A stretch of 64,000 nt of DNA, from contig NZ_JAQSLN010000003.1 of the NCBI RefSeq assembly GCF_028649655.1, positions 620,001-684,000 of the forward strand. Reading direction: 5' to 3'. Positions 60,274 to 64,000 of the stretch are shown here, one piece after another. The position numbers and the translations under genes are program-made. Under the pieces are notes generated by a model. The model saw only the letters and a program-made list of their open reading frames with translations, was not told the DNA's origin and did no database searches. This DNA is from Halobacteriovorax sp. GB3 (lineage in GTDB: Bacteria > Bdellovibrionota > Bacteriovoracia > Bacteriovoracales > Bacteriovoracaceae). Positions within the stretch are counted from its first letter, which is position 1. Each line of letters opens with the position of its first letter.

Positions 60274-61353
60274 GTGAGATCACAAATTAGTGAAAAGAAC
60301 CCACTTGGGATTTTGGCCATTGACCACTTAGAGTTTACTTGTGAAACGCTCGAAACAGAAACGAAAGAGCTTTTCTACACTCTAGGTTTTTCTAAAACAG
60401 AAGAAAATAAAGACCTCAACACAGAATTATTTACTCAAGGACAAGTTCGTTTTCTAATGACTGCGAGCAAAGATGAAACATCACATCCTGCACGTTATTT
60501 TAAAGCGCACGGTGAAGGTGTTTCTAAAATGAGCTTCCTTGTGGAAGATTGTGAACATGCCATTAATGAAGCGAAAAAAAGAGGCGCTGAAGTTGTTGGT
60601 GAACTCGAGGTTAACGAATGCGAATTTGGTGTCTACAAAACAGCAACAATTCAAGGTTTTGGTGATGTTCTTAACGAATTTGTTGAAAGACCAAGACCTA
60701 ACTTTCGTCCTCATTATGTAAAAGTAGAGACTGATCCAAAAGCAAGGCCACTCTCTTCTCGTGTCGCAAGAATTGACCACCTTACAAATAATGTACCTAA
60801 GGGTGAAATGACAAAGTGGGTAGAATTCTACAAGCGCGTTTACGGTTTTGAAGTAACGAGATACTTTGATATTAAAGGTGTAAAAACAGGACTCCAATCA
60901 GAAGTTGTTCAACTTCCAAATGGAGCAGTTATTATTCCTATCAACGAGCCAGAAGCAGAAGGTGGAAAATCCCAAATTCAAGAATTTCTAGACCTACATA
61001 AAGGAGCTGGAGTTCAGCATATCGCACTAACTTGTGGAGATATAATCTCAACAGTTGGAGATCTTAGAGAGAGAGGAATTAAATTTCTAGATATCCCTCA
61101 CACTTACTATGAAGATATTCCTAAGCGCGACTTTGATGTAGAAGAAGATTTAGGAGTTCTAGAGGAAAGACAACTTCTTGTTGATGGAGACCCAGAAGGA
61201 TACCTCATCCAAAACTTTACTGAGACTTATGTTGGTCCCCTCTTTTTTGAATTCATTCAAAGAAAAAACCACAATGGATTTGGAGAAGGAAACTTCCAAG
61301 CACTTTTTGATGCCATTGAAAGAGATCAAATGAAAAGAGGTTACTTAGAATAA
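60274..61353 (+). CDS. hppD: 4-Hydroxyphenylpyruvate dioxygenase, GTG start
   Basis: 359-residue iron enzyme that turns 4-hydroxyphenylpyruvate into homogentisate in tyrosine degradation. Two vicinal-oxygen-chelate halves are visible. The iron ligands are His in Arg-Ile-Asp-His-Leu-Thr near residue 169, His in Gly-Val-Gln-His-Ile-Ala near 249, and Glu in Phe-Phe-Glu-Phe-Ile-Gln-Arg near 328. GGGAG seven bases upstream supports the GTG. No other tyrosine-pathway gene is beside it; a terminator follows. Confidence 0.93.
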   Translation: MRSQISEKNPLGILAIDHLEFTCETLETETKELFYTLGFSKTEENKDLNTELFTQGQVRFLMTASKDETSHPARYFKAHGEGVSKMSFLVEDCEHAINEAKKRGAEVVGELEVNECEFGVYKTATIQGFGDVLNEFVERPRPNFRPHYVKVETDPKARPLSSRVARIDHLTNNVPKGEMTKWVEFYKRVYGFEVTRYFDIKGVKTGLQSEVVQLPNGAVIIPINEPEAEGGKSQIQEFLDLHKGAGVQHIALTCGDIISTVGDLRERGIKFLDIPHTYYEDIPKRDFDVEEDLGVLEERQLLVDGDPEGYLIQNFTETYVGPLFFEFIQRKNHNGFGEGNFQALFDAIERDQMKRGYLE

Positions 61354-61365
61354 TCTTTCAAATAC

Positions 61366-61391
61366 AAAGGGCCTATTTTAGGCCCTTTTCT
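61366..61391 (+). terminator. Intrinsic terminator of hppD
   Basis: AAAGGGCCTA at 61366-61375 pairs with TAGGCCCTTT at 61379-61388, with T residues after. Confidence 0.85.
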
Positions 61392-61449
61392 TCTTTTATC
61401 CCCCCCACCCTTAAGGCATAATAAGAGAAAAACTAACAATGAGGATCAT

Positions 61450-62646
61450 ATGACTCGCGTTTTTCTTACCTATGCAAAAAGAACCCCAATTGGAAGAATT
61501 AATGGAGCGCTCTCTCACATGCGCCCAGATGATATGCTTGCTGCCCTTTTTTCAGACTTCAAAAAGAGCCACGACTTTGACATGAGCGAAATTGACGATG
61601 TGATTGTAGGTTGTGCCAATCAAGCCGGAGAAGATAATAGGAATATCGCAAGAATGAGCCTTGTTTTAGCAGGCTTTCCCTTTGAAGTTCCAGGTCTTAC
61701 TGTCAATCGCCTCTGCGCTTCTTCACTTGATGCCCTCATTGATGGTTGGGGAAGAATTTCTCTTGGACTTAATCAAGCCGTCCTCATTGGTGGTGTTGAA
61801 AGTATGACTCGCGCTCCTTTTGTCATGAGTAAACCTTCAAGCTCTTTTGGCCGCGATTCAAAAATGTATGACTCTACTTTTGGATGGCGTTTTCCAAATG
61901 AAAAAATGAAAAAGCTCTTTCCTCTATGGAGTATGGGAGAAACAGCTGAAGAACTTGCTACGATACATAATATCACTCGTGAAAAACAAGATGAATTTGC
62001 GCTATCATCGCACCAAAAGGCCATAAGTGCGATAATGAGTGGTAAGTTTAACGACGAAATTTTACCGCTAGAAATTAAATTGAAAAAAGAAAGTCTCATC
62101 GTTAATCAAGATGAAGGACCGAGAGAAGATACAAACTTAGAAAAGTTATCAAAACTAAGGGCCGTCTTTAGAGAAAATGGTTCAGTTACTGCAGGGAATG
62201 CATCAAGCATGAACGATGGCGCCTCATGCCTATTTTTAGCTAGTGAGGATTTTATTAAACGCCACAACCTGAGTCCACTAGTTGAGTTAACAGGTGCGGG
62301 TATCAGAGGTGTTCATCCAAATACAATGGGAATTGGTCCAGTTGAAGCGACAAAAGTTCTCCTTAAAAAGTTTAATAAAAAGATAACTGACTTTGACTTC
62401 TTTGAAATTAATGAAGCTTTTAGTGCTCAAGTTTTAAGTTGTACAAAAGAGCTCGATATCGACGAGAAGAAAGTAAATCTACGAGGAGGAGCCATTGCTC
62501 TTGGTCACCCGCTTGGCTGCTCAGGAGCAAGAATAGTTACGACACTCACTCATATAATGAAAGATCATCCAAGCTTTAATGAGGCCCTTGCCACAATGTG
62601 TGTCGGTGTGGGACAAGGAGTATCTGTTAGCTTTAAAAGGTGTTAG
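61450..62646 (+). CDS. Acetyl-CoA acetyltransferase/thiolase
   Basis: 398-residue thiolase. The acyl-accepting cysteine is in Asn-Arg-Leu-Cys-Ala-Ser-Ser near residue 88; the catalytic His is in Gly-His-Pro-Leu-Gly-Cys-Ser-Gly and the second Cys in Met-Cys-Val-Gly-Val-Gly-Gln-Gly near 388. It could make acetyl-CoA from acetoacetyl-CoA, or act on longer or dicarboxylic 3-oxoacyl-CoAs; the pattern Gly-Arg-Ile-Asn-Gly-Ala-Leu at the start also fits 3-oxoadipyl-CoA thiolases. The DUF523 gene begins three bases after the stop. Confidence 0.88.
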   Translation: MTRVFLTYAKRTPIGRINGALSHMRPDDMLAALFSDFKKSHDFDMSEIDDVIVGCANQAGEDNRNIARMSLVLAGFPFEVPGLTVNRLCASSLDALIDGWGRISLGLNQAVLIGGVESMTRAPFVMSKPSSSFGRDSKMYDSTFGWRFPNEKMKKLFPLWSMGETAEELATIHNITREKQDEFALSSHQKAISAIMSGKFNDEILPLEIKLKKESLIVNQDEGPREDTNLEKLSKLRAVFRENGSVTAGNASSMNDGASCLFLASEDFIKRHNLSPLVELTGAGIRGVHPNTMGIGPVEATKVLLKKFNKKITDFDFFEINEAFSAQVLSCTKELDIDEKKVNLRGGAIALGHPLGCSGARIVTTLTHIMKDHPSFNEALATMCVGVGQGVSVSFKRC

Positions 62647-62648
62647 TC

Positions 62649-63071
62649 GTGGAAAAGGAAACGAAATATATTGTCAGTGCATGTTTAGCAGGGCTTGAGT
62701 GTCGCTATGACTGTCAAAGTAAAGAAAGACAATTTGTTGTTGAGCTTGTTCAAAAGGGTCTTGCCACTCCAGTGTGCCCAGAGCAGCTTGGAGGACTTTC
62801 CACACCTCGAGACCCGGCTGAAATTGTTAATGGGAAAGTTCTTTCGATAAAAGGCAAAGACGTTACTTTTGAATATGAAAAAGGTGCAAGCGAGGCCTTA
62901 AAAATAGCCAAACTGACAGGAGCAACGAAAGCTCTCTTAAAAAGTAAATCTCCAATGTGCGGTCATGGTGAAATTTATGATGGAACCTACAGTGGCCAAA
63001 CGATCAAAGGCGAAGGCGTCTTATCAACGCTTCTTTTAAAAAATAATATTGAAATTGAAAGTGTAGAATAA
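62649..63071 (+). CDS. DUF523 protein, GTG start
   Basis: 140 residues of the DUF523 family: Val-Ser-Ala-Cys-Leu-Ala-Gly, Cys-Arg-Tyr-Asp, Pro-Val-Cys-Pro-Glu-Gln-Leu-Gly-Gly-Leu, Pro-Arg and Lys-Ser-Xaa-Ser-Pro-Met-Cys-Gly. The conserved cysteines suggest metal or cluster binding; the family function is unknown to me. AAAGG eight bases before the GTG at 62649 favours it over a GTG three codons upstream that overlaps the thiolase stop. Probably co-transcribed with the thiolase. Confidence 0.82.
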   Translation: MEKETKYIVSACLAGLECRYDCQSKERQFVVELVQKGLATPVCPEQLGGLSTPRDPAEIVNGKVLSIKGKDVTFEYEKGASEALKIAKLTGATKALLKSKSPMCGHGEIYDGTYSGQTIKGEGVLSTLLLKNNIEIESVE

Positions 63072-63097
63072 AAAAAGGCCCATCATTTGATGGGCCC
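63071..63097 (-). terminator. Intrinsic terminator of the flagellin gene
   Basis: On the minus strand GGCCCATCA (63096-63088) pairs with TGATGGGCC (63085-63077), followed by a T tract. The stem may also stop the converging DUF523 transcript. Confidence 0.82.
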
Positions 63098-63121
63098 TTC
63101 CTATCATAGCTATCTTACTGA

Positions 63122-63955
63122 TTAACCGATAAGTTTTAGTGCAGCTTGTCCTTGAGAGTTAGACTGAGCTAGAACTGAAGTACCTGCGTTAGTTAGGATG
63201 TCTAACTTAGTTTTTCTCGCAGTTTCAGCAGCAAAGTCAGTATCTCTAATACGAGAGTTCGCAGCAGAGAGGTTCTCAGAACTAATCTGTAGGTTCTGGA
63301 TTGTAGACGTTAGTCTGTTTTGCTTCGCACCTAGCTCCGCTCTTTGTCCAGATACCATTTGAATGGCCGTATCAATTGATTCTAAACCATTTTGAGCATC
63401 TTCTTTAGATCCTACTGAAAGTTCAGAAACACCTAGATTTCCAATTGATGCATTTAACTGCTGAGCATCAAACTTAATTCTATCTTGGAAATCATCATTG
63501 TTGATACCAATTTGAAAATCATAAGTATCACCTTGTCCATTAAGAAGCTTCTTACCGTTGAACTCAGTCACCTGAGAGATACGCTCCATTTCTTGCTTAA
63601 GGTTTTGATACTCAAGATTTGTAAACTTTCTTTCAGAATCACCTACTGTGTCTGAAGCTGATTGGATTGAAAGCTCTCTTAAACGAGTAAGAATGTTAGA
63701 AATCTCATTCAGACCACCTTCTGCAGTTTGAATCATTGAGATACCATCATTCGCGTTTCTTTCCGCTTGATTTGTTGATCTTACTTGTGCCTTCAATTTC
63801 TCAGAGATCGCAAGTCCTGCAGCATCGTCGGCCGACTTTACAATTCTTGTACCTGATGAAAGCTTCCCTAGAGTGTCTGCTTGTTTCGCGTTGTTGTTTC
63901 CTAACGTTCTTTGAGCAGATAGAGACGAGACGTTCGTGTTAATACGTAAACCCAT
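63122..63955 (-). CDS. fliC: Flagellin
   Basis: 277-residue filament protein. The N-terminal D0/D1 region (Gly-Leu-Arg-Ile-Asn-Thr-Asn-Val, Leu-Ser-Ser-Gly-Xaa-Arg-Ile, Ala-Asp-Asp-Ala-Ala-Gly-Leu-Ala-Ile) and C-terminal D0 (Ile-Arg-Asp-Thr-Asp-Phe-Ala-Ala-Glu, ending Ala-Leu-Lys-Leu-Ile-Gly) are complete; the variable centre is short, so the filament has little surface domain. A perfect AGGAGG precedes the ATG. Only 45 bases upstream are in the window, too few to see a promoter. Confidence 0.96.
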   Translation of the reverse strand: MGLRINTNVSSLSAQRTLGNNNAKQADTLGKLSSGTRIVKSADDAAGLAISEKLKAQVRSTNQAERNANDGISMIQTAEGGLNEISNILTRLRELSIQSASDTVGDSERKFTNLEYQNLKQEMERISQVTEFNGKKLLNGQGDTYDFQIGINNDDFQDRIKFDAQQLNASIGNLGVSELSVGSKEDAQNGLESIDTAIQMVSGQRAELGAKQNRLTSTIQNLQISSENLSAANSRIRDTDFAAETARKTKLDILTNAGTSVLAQSNSQGQAALKLIG

Positions 63956-64000
63956 TGAAATCCTCCTTGGTTCAACTCTCTCCTTACTGGAGATTAGTCC

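Noticed and set aside
1-64000. tRNA, rRNA, insertion sequences, prophage or attachment sites
   Set aside because: I looked for cloverleaf-like T-arm motifs, transposase motifs and terminal repeats by eye and saw none; a dedicated scan could still find a tRNA.

Overview
The window is AT-rich bacterial chromosome, densely coded on both strands, with no rRNA, tRNA, CRISPR array, insertion sequence or prophage that I could recognise. The gene set suggests a motile, respiring Gram-negative bacterium living on amino acids: flagellin, many exported proteins and lipoproteins, beta-barrel proteins, a b558-type succinate dehydrogenase, exported peptidases, and leucine and tyrosine catabolism. I think of a Bacteriovorax/Halobacteriovorax-like predator (Bdellovibrionota). 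That assignment is inference from gene content and style; no search was run.

Layout. 1-10.0 kb: the tail of a gene cut by the window edge, a secreted M28 aminopeptidase, an ENPP-type phosphodiesterase lipoprotein, and a block of signalling genes (a histidine kinase with an eroded ATPase domain, a FixJ-type regulator, a lone OmpR-type DNA-binding protein, an HD-GYP protein and a hybrid kinase that has lost its phospho-acceptor histidine). 10.1-13.0 kb: a sulfur-detoxification locus (persulfide dioxygenase, Crp/Fnr regulator, TauE/SafE exporter) with FNR-type boxes at the class II position. 13.2-16.6 kb: sdhCAB. 16.9-21.5 kb: an outer-membrane protein and a large zinc-metalloprotease lipoprotein. 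21.6-28.5 kb: a thioredoxin-like protein, a SprT/DUF2786 protein, queE, an ABC exporter with three small followers, and a DksA-type protein. 28.5-40.9 kb: small exported proteins, a truncated haemoglobin, a DEAD-box helicase, an FHA-RDD membrane protein, tgt, and exported proteins including a possible cysteine peptidase and a DUF3943 protein. 41.0-44.8 kb: acetoacetyl-CoA synthetase and a two-subunit class I fumarase whose alpha subunit carries a histone-like lysine-rich N-terminal tail. 45.0-48.5 kb: a Rep/PcrA helicase, an exported CheD-fold protein and two lipoproteins. 48.6-54.8 kb: a leucine-degradation operon (mccB, methylglutaconyl-CoA hydratase, biotin carboxylase, separate biotin carrier, HMG-CoA lyase, enoyl-CoA hydratase). 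54.9-60.1 kb: two exported proteins, the longer apparently starting at AUU, and a Nudix-MBL fusion. 60.3-64.0 kb: 4-hydroxyphenylpyruvate dioxygenase, thiolase, DUF523 and flagellin.

The metabolic genes fit together. Leucine and tyrosine breakdown both yield acetoacetate; acetoacetyl-CoA synthetase and thiolase turn it into acetyl-CoA; fumarase and succinate dehydrogenase belong to the cycle that burns it. QueE and Tgt belong to one queuosine pathway. Isovaleryl-CoA dehydrogenase and the later tyrosine-pathway enzymes are not in the window.

The strongest leads are: the exported protein with the exact CheD deamidase triad spacing; the lysine-repeat tail on fumarase; the probable AUU start; the terminator folded over the start codon of a lipoprotein gene; the two FNR-type boxes of the persulfide locus; and the marked excess of GGCC, which also sits in both arms of most intrinsic terminators.
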